Part shown: positions 35,872-44,837 of the stretch, piece after piece
How the letters are laid out: each line of letters begins with the position of its first letter
How positions within the stretch are numbered: the stretch's first letter is position 1
From: JAYFRL01 sp034925905
GTDB lineage: Bacteria; Bacillota; Clostridia; Lachnospirales; Anaerotignaceae
Direction: 5' to 3'
Assembly: GCA_034925905.1 (NCBI GenBank)
Contig: JAYFRL010000004.1
Coordinates: 1-64,000 of the forward strand
Length of the DNA stretch: 64,000 nt
Made by a program: the position numbers and the translations under genes
The notes under the pieces: generated by a model
What the model was told of the DNA's origin: nothing
Databases searched by the model: none
What the model saw: only the letters and a program-made list of their open reading frames with translations

Positions 35872-36408
35872 TTACTTAAATTTATTATCTTCTTCATCTT
35901 TTTTGTATACTTTTAAACGTTCGGCATAGTGTTCAGGTGTTTCAAGAAAAGCGTTTTTTATCTCAGCATCAGAAAGCTCTCTCACAACCTTTGCGGGAAT
36001 ACCGTAAGCTAAGTGTCTAGGAGGAACAACCATGTTTTGAGAAACAACCGCTCCCGCGCCTATAATAGAAAACTCGCCTATCTTTGCTCCATTTTGTATA
36101 ACAGCGTTCATGCCTATTGTGGTATTATCACCTATAGTGCAGCCGTGTATAATGGCAGCATGGCCTATGTTTGCGTTTTCCCCTATTGTGACTCCATCCT
36201 TCGGCGAAGCATGTACAACGCAGTTATCCTGAATTACAGCACCATCCCCAACAATTATTTTGCAGGTTTCCACATCACATCTTAAAACGGCTCCCGGATA
36301 TATTATACAATCCTTGCCTATCTCAACATCACCTATTATACTTGTGTTTTCAAATATAAAAGCGGATTCATCAATTTTCGGTTTTTTGTTCCCATATGAT
36401 CTTATCAT
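35872..36408 (-). CDS. Gamma-carbonic-anhydrase-like hexapeptide-repeat protein
   Basis: This 178-residue left-handed beta-helix protein has many hexapeptide repeats (IGDVEIG, IGENANIG, IGDNTTIG). The zinc-ligand histidines of the gamma carbonic anhydrase fold are visible as His66, His83 and His88. Proteins of this YrdA group are often annotated as acyltransferases, but the three His favour a metalloenzyme. It lies 18 bases after the glycosylase gene, so probably in the same transcript. Confidence 0.9.
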   Translation of the reverse strand: MIRSYGNKKPKIDESAFIFENTSIIGDVEIGKDCIIYPGAVLRCDVETCKIIVGDGAVIQDNCVVHASPKDGVTIGENANIGHAAIIHGCTIGDNTTIGMNAVIQNGAKIGEFSIIGAGAVVSQNMVVPPRHLAYGIPAKVVRELSDAEIKNAFLETPEHYAERLKVYKKDEEDNKFK

Positions 36409-36426
36409 TATTTAGTCCCTCTTCCT

Positions 36427-37020
36427 TTAATTTATTTTAAAGAAACGCCAAGGCTTATCCTTATCGCTCAAGGCGTAATCTATGTTTATACGTTCCCCTT
36501 CACCTATCCCAAAATCCAAGGCTTTGCCGTCGTCACATATATAAAAATACTCTCCGCAAAGAGAAGCCCTGTTATACTCCATCAAAATACCAAGACCTTT
36601 GCAAAGCTTGCCTGGACCGTTAAGCATGTTTTTAATCTGTATCTTATCTAACCCTGAATAAGGTTTGCCATATCGCAATGCAGAAGCCTTATCAAAACCT
36701 TCAACGATTTCTCCGCTTCTTATAAGCACGGCACAAGGATTACCTTCTTCTTCCGTAACAGCGTTTAAGCATTTATACATGCCGTATATAAGATAAACGT
36801 AGGCTATTCCACCAGGCATATACATAGTGCTTGTTCTTTCCGTTTTTCTTCCGCCAAAAGCGTGGCTCGCCCTGTCTATAACTCCGAGATATGCTTCTGT
36901 TTCAATTATTCTGGCAACTATTTTTTCTCCGTCGACATAATTCACAATATATTTGCCGACAAGTTCTTTGGCGACAGTTAACGTATCTCTCATATAAAAA
37001 GATTCATCCAGTTTTTTCAT
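36427..37020 (-). CDS. DNA-3-methyladenine glycosylase, AAG/MPG family
   Basis: This 197-residue base-excision repair enzyme removes alkylated purines. By comparison with human AAG, the catalytic Glu is Glu42 in IETEAYLG, and the stacking residues are Tyr44, His53 and Tyr76. The NGPGKLCKGLGI segment is also conserved. Clostridia and Bacillus (YxlJ) carry this eukaryote-like family. It follows the SLH gene by 22 bases. Confidence 0.93.
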   Translation of the reverse strand: MKKLDESFYMRDTLTVAKELVGKYIVNYVDGEKIVARIIETEAYLGVIDRASHAFGGRKTERTSTMYMPGGIAYVYLIYGMYKCLNAVTEEEGNPCAVLIRSGEIVEGFDKASALRYGKPYSGLDKIQIKNMLNGPGKLCKGLGILMEYNRASLCGEYFYICDDGKALDFGIGEGERINIDYALSDKDKPWRFFKIN

Positions 37021-37042
37021 ATAAAAACCTCTGTTTCAAAAA

Positions 37043-38152
37043 CTATTTCATGTTCAAAAACAGTTTTATAAGTAATTCTTCATTAATCACTTCTGAATAT
37101 CCGGCTGTTATCCCGTTTAATATTCCGTTCGACTTTGCTGTTGCAATGCTTTTCCCGGCCCAGGAAGGAATGCCGGATTCCGCTTGGTAATCCGGAACGC
37201 TTTCATAAAACCTTGAGAGTATGACTGCACCTTCAAGCAGGCTTATGGGCTTATCCGGTTTAAATGTTCCGTCCGAATAACCGCTTATATATCCGTTTGA
37301 CGCCAAAGAAGTAATCTCTTTTTCATATTTGGCACCTGATATATCGCTTATCCTTATGCTACCAGATGAAGATACAATATTTTTATAAGCTGCCAGCACA
37401 GCCGAAAATTCAGCTCTCGTAATGCTGCTTGGATCATTTATACCAAAAGCAAATTGTTTATTTATTGTTTTTACAATCAAAGGAAGATTTTTACCGCTAT
37501 ACCCTTCGGCATAACAATTGTATATACCTGCGGAAACATTATAAAAAACAGCTTCTCCGGCATCGGAGGTAAGCGCAACCTGTTCGCGTCCATCCATAAA
37601 TTTCAAGTGCACCTTTGCCCCTTTTATGCTTTCGAAAATAGTTTCTGAGGTTACTTTCCCGCTGTCTGTATTCCAAACAACTTGCTCACCATAAATTTTT
37701 ACAGTAAGTGTGCTGTCCTTTTCTATAAAATCCATATTAGACGCTATTTTTGTATCTGTTTTGCTCCCGTAATACAAAACAACCTTGTCCCCGGGTGAAA
37801 GCGCCATATTAAGAAAGTTTTCGTCTTGTATGAGTTTTCCATTATGAATAATAAAACCTAGCCATTTTCCTGTTCCGTTTATATAATTATTTGTTATTTC
37901 ATTTATTGAATATATTTCGTCCTCTTTCAAGGTTTTAGCGATTACAACAGAGAGCCCGTTTTCTTTGCCAAGTTTTTGAACAGCATCTGAAAAATACGAA
38001 GCAGAAACGCTTCCCTTTGCAAGGGTTTTATCATAACTTTCTATTACTACATCCACTCTAGGCTCTTCTACCGCAGCAAAAACAGCTACACAGCCTAAAA
38101 AAGCTAAAGCAACAATAAGGATTAGTAATTTCAACAATAAAGCTCTTTTCAC
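37043..38152 (-). CDS. Secreted S-layer-homology protein with a DUF4430-like domain
   Basis: This 369-residue protein starts with GTG behind AAGGAGG. It has a signal peptide (core LLILIVALAFLGCVAVFA), a DUF4430-like domain (about 33-130, with GTGKWLGFIIHNGK and LSPGDKVVLYYG), a beta-rich middle, and SLH repeats from about 245 to the end (ITRAEFSAVL, NGYISGYSDGTFKP, NGILNGITAGY). SLH repeats hold proteins on the cell wall. DUF4430 domains are found in cobalamin-binding-like and adhesion proteins. The function is unknown. Confidence 0.85.
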   Translation of the reverse strand: MKRALLLKLLILIVALAFLGCVAVFAAVEEPRVDVVIESYDKTLAKGSVSASYFSDAVQKLGKENGLSVVIAKTLKEDEIYSINEITNNYINGTGKWLGFIIHNGKLIQDENFLNMALSPGDKVVLYYGSKTDTKIASNMDFIEKDSTLTVKIYGEQVVWNTDSGKVTSETIFESIKGAKVHLKFMDGREQVALTSDAGEAVFYNVSAGIYNCYAEGYSGKNLPLIVKTINKQFAFGINDPSSITRAEFSAVLAAYKNIVSSSGSIRISDISGAKYEKEITSLASNGYISGYSDGTFKPDKPISLLEGAVILSRFYESVPDYQAESGIPSWAGKSIATAKSNGILNGITAGYSEVINEELLIKLFLNMK

Positions 38153-38319
38153 TGCAAGTCCTCCTTAAATGTGTTTTCATAAAATTATAACACAATTTAA
38201 AGGCCTTTTCCAGAAATACAGAAAGCTTTAATAAAATTATTAATATTAAGAATATTACATTTTGCAGCGATTTTTACAACCCAGATAAACTTATATGGTT
38301 AAAGTTGTAAAAAATAAAC

Positions 38320-38348
38320 TTGATATTTATAGGGTTTTGAGATAAAAT
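38320..38348 (+). promoter_or_regulatory. Promoter of the ferredoxin gene
   Basis: TTGATA (38320-38325) and TAAAAT (38343-38348) are 17 bases apart, 35 bases before the start codon. Confidence 0.65.
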
Positions 38349-38382
38349 TATTTTATAAAAAAATAGGAGGTGTAATGTTAAA

Positions 38383-38553
38383 ATGGCATACAAAATTGGT
38401 CCTGAATGTATAGGATGTGGCGCTTGTGCGTCTGAATGTCCTACATCTTGCATAGTTGAAGACGGCGGAGTTTATAAAATCAATGAGGCTGATTGTATTG
38501 AATGCGGCTCTTGCGCCGGCGTTTGTCCTGTTGACGCTCCAAAGCTTAATTAA
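38383..38553 (+). CDS. 2[4Fe-4S] ferredoxin, clostridial type
   Basis: This 56-residue protein has two complete cluster motifs: Cys9, 12, 15 and 19, and Cys38, 41, 44 and 48. Size and spacing match classical clostridial ferredoxins, which serve oxidoreductases such as pyruvate or 2-oxoacid:ferredoxin oxidoreductase and hydrogenase. AGGAGGTG lies about ten bases upstream of ATG 38383. It is a single-gene unit with its own promoter and terminator. Confidence 0.96.
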   Translation: MAYKIGPECIGCGACASECPTSCIVEDGGVYKINEADCIECGSCAGVCPVDAPKLN

Positions 38554-38610
38554 TTAAAATTACTTAATTAATAATTTATTTACTTATCTAAAATTAATCC
38601 AAACAGACAT

Positions 38611-38648
38611 AAAAAACCACGGATATCAAAATACCCGTGGTTTTTTAT
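38611..38648. terminator. Bidirectional terminator between ferredoxin and dnaB
   Basis: A stem with an AACCACGG/CCGTGGTT core has an A-run before and a T-run after, so it can also end the dnaB transcript. Confidence 0.85.
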
Positions 38649-38658
38649 GCTGTAATAG

Positions 38659-40005
38659 TTATCTTCTGGCTATGCTGCGGAACCTTGTGTACTGCCCAAA
38701 CCACATGAGCTCAATTGTCCCTGTAGGACCGTTTCTTTGCTTTGCTATTATAAGCTCCGCCAGGTTCTTTTTCTCCGTTTCCGGGAAATAATATTCATCT
38801 CTATATAAAAAAGTGACAACATCGGCATCCTGCTCTATTGCCCCGGATTCTCTCAAGTCCGACAAAACCGGTCTATGATCCGTTCTTTGGTCGCATGCAC
38901 GGCTAAGCTGGGAAAGTGCGATAACCGGAGCGTCCATTTCTCTTGCGATTGCTTTAAGAGACCTTGATATTTCGGAAATTTCCTGCTGCCTTGAATCATT
39001 TTTACCGTTTGAAGACATAAGCTGTATATAGTCTACAACTATAAGGCCAAGACCTTTCTCCATTTTCAGCTTACGGCATTTAGATCTTATTTCCATAGGC
39101 GTTATTCCTGGGGTATCATCTATATAAAGCGGAGCTTCTGCCAAAATCCCCATTGCTTCTATAAGCTTAGACCAATCTTCGTCATTAAGGTCCCCTGTTC
39201 TTATCCTCTGGGAATCAACCATCGCTTCCGATGAAAGAAGCCTTGTGGCTAGCTGCTCCTTTGACATTTCAAGAGAAAATATCGCCGTCGGAATTTTCCC
39301 TTTAACTGCCGCATTCTGAGCAATATTAAGTGTGAAAGCTGTTTTGCCCATAGAAGGTCTTGCCGCAACAAGCACAAGATCTGATTTTTGAAGTCCTGCC
39401 GTCATATTATCAAAATCAGGAAACCCTGTTTCTATACCCGTTATTTTCTTTTTGTTGTTGTATATTTCTTCTATGCGTTCTATGGAAGCATATGTTACAT
39501 CCCTTATATGCGAAAAACCTTCTTTGGCATTTTCTTCAAGTATATTAAAAATATTCTTTTCCGTCTTATCTAATATCGAGCTTATGGATTCAGTCCCATC
39601 GTATGCAAGCTGACCAAGCTCCTGTGAGGTTTTTATAAGACGTCTTAATATTGATTTATCTTTTACTATTTTTATGTAGTTTCTAACATTAACCGCACTT
39701 GGCACAAAATTTGAAAGGGTTGCAAGAAGCTTAAGCCCACCTGATTCTTCAAATATGCTTTTCTCTTCGAGCCGGTTCTTAAGCGTTATTACATCTATTG
39801 CCACACCAGATCTGTAGAGATCTGATATCGCTTCAAAAACAACCTTTAGCTGCGGAGAATAAAAATCCTCGCCAGTCAACAGCTCCATAGACGGATAAAC
39901 CGCTTCGTTATCAAGCAATATTGAGCCTATAACCGCCTGCTCCGCTTCATAATCATGCGGAGGTATCCTTAAATTGTCATAATTTTCAATGTTAGGCGAA
40001 TCCAT
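38659..40005 (-). CDS. dnaB: Replicative DNA helicase DnaB
   Basis: This 448-residue hexameric helicase has an N-terminal DnaG-interacting domain (about 15-115) and a RecA-like ATPase with Walker A ARPSMGKT (215-222). Further segments include LIVVDYIQLM (Walker B) and LSQLSRACDQR. No intein is present. GGGAGG precedes the ATG. It follows rplI in the usual Firmicutes order. Confidence 0.97.
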   Translation of the reverse strand: MDSPNIENYDNLRIPPHDYEAEQAVIGSILLDNEAVYPSMELLTGEDFYSPQLKVVFEAISDLYRSGVAIDVITLKNRLEEKSIFEESGGLKLLATLSNFVPSAVNVRNYIKIVKDKSILRRLIKTSQELGQLAYDGTESISSILDKTEKNIFNILEENAKEGFSHIRDVTYASIERIEEIYNNKKKITGIETGFPDFDNMTAGLQKSDLVLVAARPSMGKTAFTLNIAQNAAVKGKIPTAIFSLEMSKEQLATRLLSSEAMVDSQRIRTGDLNDEDWSKLIEAMGILAEAPLYIDDTPGITPMEIRSKCRKLKMEKGLGLIVVDYIQLMSSNGKNDSRQQEISEISRSLKAIAREMDAPVIALSQLSRACDQRTDHRPVLSDLRESGAIEQDADVVTFLYRDEYYFPETEKKNLAELIIAKQRNGPTGTIELMWFGQYTRFRSIARR

Positions 40006-40025
40006 GGGGTGTCCTCCCGGTAATT

Positions 40026-40472
40026 TTAAGCTTCTGTTATATTAACCGTTATCTTTGCATCTACTTTGGAATGGATTTTAACATCAACTTCTTTTGTGCC
40101 TATTGTTTTTATTGTCTCTGGTAAAATTATCTTCTTTTTATCTATTGATATCCCCGCTTGTTCAAGAAGCGCGGCTGCAATCTCTTTGTTTGTTACAGAT
40201 CCAAAAATTTTTCCGTTTTCACCAGCCTTAACAGACAGGTTTATGGTTTTTTCTTTAAGCTTTCCGGCAAGCAAAAGGGCTTCTTTATATTCATCGGCTG
40301 TTCTTTTTTCTTCAGCTTTTTCTTTGAGCATAAGGTCATTAAGGTTAGATTTTGTTGCTTCTATTCCCAATTCCCTTGGAATAAGAAAATTCTTTGCATA
40401 CCCATCGCTTGTATCTATAATCTGGCCTTTTTTGCCTATGCTTTTAACATCCTGAAGTAAAATAACTTTCAT
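40026..40472 (-). CDS. rplI: 50S ribosomal protein L9
   Basis: This 148-residue protein has the N-terminal signature GKKGQIIDTSDGYAKNFLIP and the C-terminal domain joined by a long helix. It starts one base after the stop of the DHH gene, so translation is probably coupled. Confidence 0.97.
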   Translation of the reverse strand: MKVILLQDVKSIGKKGQIIDTSDGYAKNFLIPRELGIEATKSNLNDLMLKEKAEEKRTADEYKEALLLAGKLKEKTINLSVKAGENGKIFGSVTNKEIAAALLEQAGISIDKKKIILPETIKTIGTKEVDVKIHSKVDAKITVNITEA

Positions 40473-40473
40473 A

Positions 40474-41460
40474 TCAAAAAACCTCCTTTAAATATTCTTT
40501 TATGATTTCTTTTAGCTCGGCGTAAACTTTATCCGTAGTTGAACTTTCTATCTGAGCACCTGAAATTTCAACATTTCCGCCACCGCCTATCTTTTCTAAT
40601 ATGGAAAGCACATTTATTTTCCCTAAGCTTCTTCCGCAGACATATATTGTATCAACTACTTTGCAAACCACAAAAGAGGCTTCCACGCCTGATACATTTA
40701 AAAAATCATCAGCCGACTGTGCGGCTACAAGCAAAGGATTTTCAAATCCTTCAGGGCATTTCGACATTAAAATAATATCGCAGAAAATCTCCGAATTATT
40801 TAAAATCAGATATCTCTCTTTGAATTTTTTCAAATCTTCCCTGAAAAGATTTTTAACATTTATACTTTCCGCACCCATTTGCTTAAGATATGCAGCTGCA
40901 AGAAATGTTTTATCCGTTGTTTTAAAGCAAAAATTTTTTGTATCTACTATTATGCCGCTTAAAAGCGCCTCTGCCGCAAGCGGAGACAATTTGATCCCGC
41001 AATCCATATCCCTTATTATTTCAACGACCATTTCGCTTGCAGAAGAAGAATCGAGGTTATGGTAAATATAATCGGCATCCTTTATAAAATCGCTGCTTTT
41101 ATTGTGATGGTCTATAACGGCTATTTTACTGGCTTTTTCAAGTATCGACGTGTTCTCCACAAGAGCCATGCGGCATGTGTCCGCAACTATAACCAAAACA
41201 TTCTTATTTTCAGGAAAACAGAAATTTTTATAATTTAGAAACATAAATTCAAATTCTTCATTAGATTTAAGCTTATTTATAAGCTTTGAAGCTGTATCGC
41301 TCGTTTCAGACAAGAGCATGCAGCATTTTTTATCAAATTTTTTCGCAATGGAAAAAAGGCCGACTGCCGCGCCGACACTATCAAAATCTGGATTTTTATG
41401 GCCTATTATTATTATTTCATCTGCTTCTTTTATTAAAGCGGTAAATTTCTCAGTGTTCAT
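40474..41460 (-). CDS. Stand-alone DHH/DHHA1 phosphoesterase
   Basis: This 328-residue protein has all the DHH catalytic motifs: His21, Asp25 and Asp27 (GHKNPDFDS), Asp94 (VADTCR), and the DHH triad at 117-119. It also has the DHHA1 substrate-binding GGGGN near the C-terminus. In most Firmicutes the gene just before rplI is GdpP, a c-di-AMP phosphodiesterase of about 650 residues with membrane helices, PAS and GGDEF domains. All of those are absent here. It may still degrade c-di-AMP or pApA. ATG 41460 is set by GGAGGA upstream. Confidence 0.88.
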   Translation of the reverse strand: MNTEKFTALIKEADEIIIIGHKNPDFDSVGAAVGLFSIAKKFDKKCCMLLSETSDTASKLINKLKSNEEFEFMFLNYKNFCFPENKNVLVIVADTCRMALVENTSILEKASKIAVIDHHNKSSDFIKDADYIYHNLDSSSASEMVVEIIRDMDCGIKLSPLAAEALLSGIIVDTKNFCFKTTDKTFLAAAYLKQMGAESINVKNLFREDLKKFKERYLILNNSEIFCDIILMSKCPEGFENPLLVAAQSADDFLNVSGVEASFVVCKVVDTIYVCGRSLGKINVLSILEKIGGGGNVEISGAQIESSTTDKVYAELKEIIKEYLKEVF

Positions 41461-41526
41461 TAAATTTCCTCCACAAAAGCCCATAAAAAGGCTTATTGCC
41501 ATTATATTTTTACACTTAACAGTGTA

Positions 41527-41555
41527 ATTTTATCACATAAATCCAATTATAACAA
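41527..41555 (-). promoter_or_regulatory. Promoter of the DHH-rplI-dnaB operon
   Basis: TTGTTA (41550-41555) and TAAAAT (41527-41532) on the minus strand are 17 bases apart. The position leaves no room for an upstream membrane-domain portion of GdpP in the same transcript. Confidence 0.6.
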
Positions 41556-41647
41556 GAGATTCTCTCAGCCTAATTTTCAGATATAATTATAATAAAAAAT
41601 GAATATATTCATAGTGTATAATTTTATAAATATAAGGAGGGGGCATA

Positions 41648-42037
41648 ATGAATGTATCAAATGCGGAAGCCGGCAGAAAAGAAATAAGGCTTACCCTGCC
41701 AATAAACAAAGCCTATATACATATTGCCTGCATGACGGCAGACGCAATTGCAAAAAAGCTAAAATTAAACACTGAAAAATCCGAAGAAATAAAAATGGCA
41801 GTTTCTGAAGCATATTCTTTTATAGTAGACAATGAAAAAATATTTGACGAAAAAAGTTTTCAGCTTCAATTTATACATCATAACGATAGCTTGAAAATTT
41901 ATTTTGATATTGAAACAAAAAACCCAAATTTTAATATCTCATCTTTGAAATATATTCCTTCGGAAAATTATTTTCCCTTTGAAATGTCTGTTTACAATAA
42001 CGGGTCTTTAAGCCTTTCAAGCAATATAATAACATGA
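41648..42037 (+). CDS. Degenerate RsbW/anti-sigma-factor-like protein
   Basis: This 129-residue protein starts like an anti-sigma kinase (RLTLPINKAYIHIACMTADAIAKKL) and contains EEIKMAVSEAY, which matches the N-box helix of GHKL ATPases of the RsbW/SpoIIAB type. The expected Asn after SEAY is not in place, and no glycine-rich G1/G2 ATP-lid motifs are seen further on. It therefore probably no longer binds ATP as a kinase. GGAGGGGG precedes the ATG. No sigma factor or antagonist gene is adjacent, so its partner is unknown. Confidence 0.65.
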   Translation: MNVSNAEAGRKEIRLTLPINKAYIHIACMTADAIAKKLKLNTEKSEEIKMAVSEAYSFIVDNEKIFDEKSFQLQFIHHNDSLKIYFDIETKNPNFNISSLKYIPSENYFPFEMSVYNNGSLSLSSNIIT

Positions 42038-42048
42038 CCGGATTTTAC

Positions 42049-42102
42049 ATCCAACATAAAAAAGAGCGGTTAATAACCGCTCTTTTTTATGTTGGATTTT
42101 TT
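42049..42102. terminator. Bidirectional terminator with a 24-bp perfect stem
   Basis: Positions 42049-42072 are an exact inverted copy of 42074-42097, with a T-run after. It separates the RsbW-like gene from the facing SDR gene and serves both. Confidence 0.92.
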
Positions 42103-42103
42103 A

Positions 42104-42859
42104 TTAATCCATTATTGTTCCGCCGTTAACGTCCATTGCCTCTCCCGTTATATAAGAAGCCTCATCCGAAGCAAGGAAAGCAAAAGCTGCTGCAACTTCT
42201 TTAACATCTCCAGTACGTTTCATAGGTATTCCTGCTATTATAGCATCTGATTTTTCTTTCGGCATTGTCTTCCAAATTTCTGTTTGTATAAGACCCGGGC
42301 AAACACAATTTGAAGTTATCCCTTCAAGGGCAGTTTCTCTCGCCACAGTTTTAGCAAAAGCTATAACTCCACCCTTTGTTGCAGAATAATGAGCTCCGCC
42401 GAAGAAACCTCCACCCTGCTTTCCTGCCGCGGAAGCCGTGAAAACTATACGGCCATATTTTTGAGCCTTCATATAAGGAAGGACTTCTCTTGTGCATAAA
42501 AAAACACCCGTAAGGTTTACCCCTATAAGCCTGTACCAATCTTCAAGAGTTATATCGCAAACCTGAATAGATTGAGAAATTCCCGCATTATTTATTAATA
42601 TATCTACCCTGCCATATTTGTCTATTACGGTTTTAACCATGTTTTTAACGGAATCTTCTTTTGAAACATCTACAATAACTCCGAAGGCCTCTTTGCCGTT
42701 ACTCTTAATCAATTCAACCGTTTCTTTAACGATATCTTCTTTAAAATCAGCAACAACAACAGTCGCTCCTTCTTCCGAAAGCTTTAAAGCAACAGCTCTT
42801 CCTATACCTTTTGGAGATCCGCTTCCGGTTACAATAGCTATTCTTCCTTTACAGCTCAT
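42104..42859 (-). CDS. Short-chain dehydrogenase/reductase
   Basis: This 251-residue classical SDR has the nucleotide motif TGSGSPKGIGRA (about 11-22), NNAGIS near 90, and the catalytic Tyr-Lys pair in YSATKGG, with Ser from the preceding TASAAGK region. Asp38 or the nearby VADF segment after the second strand favours NAD(H). It resembles FabG but stands alone outside a fatty-acid cluster, so the substrate is not known. Confidence 0.9.
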   Translation of the reverse strand: MSCKGRIAIVTGSGSPKGIGRAVALKLSEEGATVVVADFKEDIVKETVELIKSNGKEAFGVIVDVSKEDSVKNMVKTVIDKYGRVDILINNAGISQSIQVCDITLEDWYRLIGVNLTGVFLCTREVLPYMKAQKYGRIVFTASAAGKQGGGFFGGAHYSATKGGVIAFAKTVARETALEGITSNCVCPGLIQTEIWKTMPKEKSDAIIAGIPMKRTGDVKEVAAAFAFLASDEASYITGEAMDVNGGTIMD

Positions 42860-42934
42860 TAAAAATCCCTCCTATAGTTTATAAAACTTTTTTCTTGAAA
42901 TTGAAAAATGTCCGAAACATTTTTACGCAACTTT

Positions 42935-42963
42935 AAAATATCACTTTAAATTTAAGCTGTCAA
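42935..42963 (-). promoter_or_regulatory. Promoter of the SDR gene
   Basis: TTGACA (42958-42963) and TATTTT (42935-42940) on the minus strand are 17 bases apart, about 75 bases before the start codon. Confidence 0.55.
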
Positions 42964-42995
42964 TAGAAAGCAAAATTGTATACATAATACTTGTT

Positions 42996-43862
42996 TTACC
43001 GTGATTTTGCGTTAAGAAGAATTACAGCCGACAGAACAAGCAGCATACCGAAAACAACGCTTAATTTTATAGGCTCATTAAACATAATAATACCTATGGC
43101 AGCAGCGACAACAGGCTCTATTGAGGCTACTATTGACGCCTTTGAGGTTTCAACGCCTCTTAATCCTGTTGTATAGCATATGTATGGTATAACGCTTGTT
43201 ACAACTCCTGTAGCAATAACTTTAATTATATTTGCCCCTGAAGAAAGCAAAGGAACCAGCAAACTTATGTTTGCAAAAGGCATTGTCCCCAGCGAAGCAA
43301 GCACAAATGTGAAGAGTATAACCGTAATTGTATCATATTTATTTAAAGCGTATCTCGCAAATATACTATAGAGCGCATACCCAATCCCGGAAAAAAGGCC
43401 TATTATAAACCCTGATAGGTTTATATCTTCATTTGAATTCATTATCCCCGAAACAAAGATACAGCCTAAAACGGCCATAAAAAGCGCTCCGATTTTTTTT
43501 ACCGTAAATTTTTCTTTAAACAAAATAACACTCAATATGCTTACAAATACAGGTGCGGTATAAAGCAATATTGCGGCTGTTGTAAGCCCTATATTCTGTA
43601 TTGTTGTGATATAACAAAAATTAAAAAAAGCAACGCTTAATAAACCTGTGCCTATAAACATCCATCCGTCTTTTATATCTATTTTAAGTTTTTTGGGGTC
43701 TGTAAAAAATATATAAAAGAAAACACAAACAGCCGTTACCGAAGCTCTAAAAAAAACCATTTGCATAGAAGTAAACCCTGTTTTCTGGAGATCTTTTATA
43801 AAAATCCCTATTGTGCCCCAAAAAACCGCTGCTATTATTATGTATATATAACTTTTGTTCAT
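42996..43862 (-). CDS. EamA/DMT-family transporter
   Basis: This 288-residue membrane protein has ten hydrophobic segments and two EamA repeats. It starts IIIAAVFWGTIGIFIKDL and ends EPVVAAAIGIIMFNEPIKLS. ATG 43862 has GGAGG upstream. It is distinct from the EamA gene at 33513. Downstream of marR and rpiR on the same strand, it may be controlled by one of them. The substrate is unknown. Confidence 0.9.
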   Translation of the reverse strand: MNKSYIYIIIAAVFWGTIGIFIKDLQKTGFTSMQMVFFRASVTAVCVFFYIFFTDPKKLKIDIKDGWMFIGTGLLSVAFFNFCYITTIQNIGLTTAAILLYTAPVFVSILSVILFKEKFTVKKIGALFMAVLGCIFVSGIMNSNEDINLSGFIIGLFSGIGYALYSIFARYALNKYDTITVILFTFVLASLGTMPFANISLLVPLLSSGANIIKVIATGVVTSVIPYICYTTGLRGVETSKASIVASIEPVVAAAIGIIMFNEPIKLSVVFGMLLVLSAVILLNAKSR

Positions 43863-43928
43863 AAATCCTCCGGCACATAGCAAAGGTGCCTACAGCAAAA
43901 AGTGTAAACACCTGTTTCATTATTATTA

Positions 43929-44807
43929 TTAATCTAATCTTTTTATTTTCAAGGCTTCTTTGCTTTTTTGAAAATTATCGGAAAAACGCTTATTATCCTT
44001 AGCCATTATCCCAAGCTGTATTATACTTACAACACAAAGCTCGCTTATTCTTGCAGCTGGTAAATCGCTGGTTGCAAGAGACGATTTAAAGCTTATCGGA
44101 AGAAAGGCATCCACATATTCCATATAATTCCCCAGATTACCTGCTGATATAAAAGCCGTAAACGCACCTGCATTATGAGCCGTCTTAATCGCCTCAATTG
44201 TATTTCTAGCTTTACCTGTATGGGATATCCCTATTGCAACATCGCCTGATTTAAGGTGGCAGGCAGAAGTTATCTGCATAAAAGCATCAGAATAGCTTAC
44301 GCAATTTAAGCCTATATGGGTAAGCACGGACGAAAGCGCAAAAGCAACAGAGCCTGAGCCGCCTTCGCTATAAACAAAAATTCTCTCTGCATTTATAAGG
44401 GCATCCACAACTTTTTCTATCTCTGAGTCGTCAATGCGTGTTAATGCATCGTCTATTATAACTTTATTGAAACTTATAAGCTTTTTTTTGATGGTTTTTA
44501 TATCATCGCCTATTTTTATTTCATCTGTTTCTTCCGGGATATTGCTTCCGTTTTGAATATAAAACTTCAATTGGGCATAGCCAGAATATCCTATTGTATT
44601 GCAAAAACGGACAATAGTTGCCGGGCTTGTATGAATAATCTCCGCTATACTCTGAACGGAATAGTTGCAGATATTTTTACGCTCCTTGAGTATAAAATCC
44701 GCAATCTTTTTACCCGAATTACTAAGCTTCTGATAGTTAAACTTTATGCGGGCTATATATTCCTCAGACTCAATATTAATTCCAATATTGTTATGATTCT
44801 CTTTCAT
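43929..44807 (-). CDS. RpiR/MurR-family transcriptional regulator
   Basis: This 292-residue protein has an N-terminal RpiR helix-turn-helix (about 20-95, IAEIIHTSPATIVRFCNTIGYSGYAQLK) and a C-terminal SIS sugar-phosphate-binding domain (about 140-265, with YSEGGSGSVAF and GISHTGKARNT). Such regulators sense sugar phosphates, often amino sugars. No sugar-metabolism gene is adjacent, only an exporter. Confidence 0.92.
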   Translation of the reverse strand: MKENHNNIGINIESEEYIARIKFNYQKLSNSGKKIADFILKERKNICNYSVQSIAEIIHTSPATIVRFCNTIGYSGYAQLKFYIQNGSNIPEETDEIKIGDDIKTIKKKLISFNKVIIDDALTRIDDSEIEKVVDALINAERIFVYSEGGSGSVAFALSSVLTHIGLNCVSYSDAFMQITSACHLKSGDVAIGISHTGKARNTIEAIKTAHNAGAFTAFISAGNLGNYMEYVDAFLPISFKSSLATSDLPAARISELCVVSIIQLGIMAKDNKRFSDNFQKSKEALKIKRLD

Positions 44808-44837
44808 TTTATCACCAAATATGTTTTATATGAAAAG

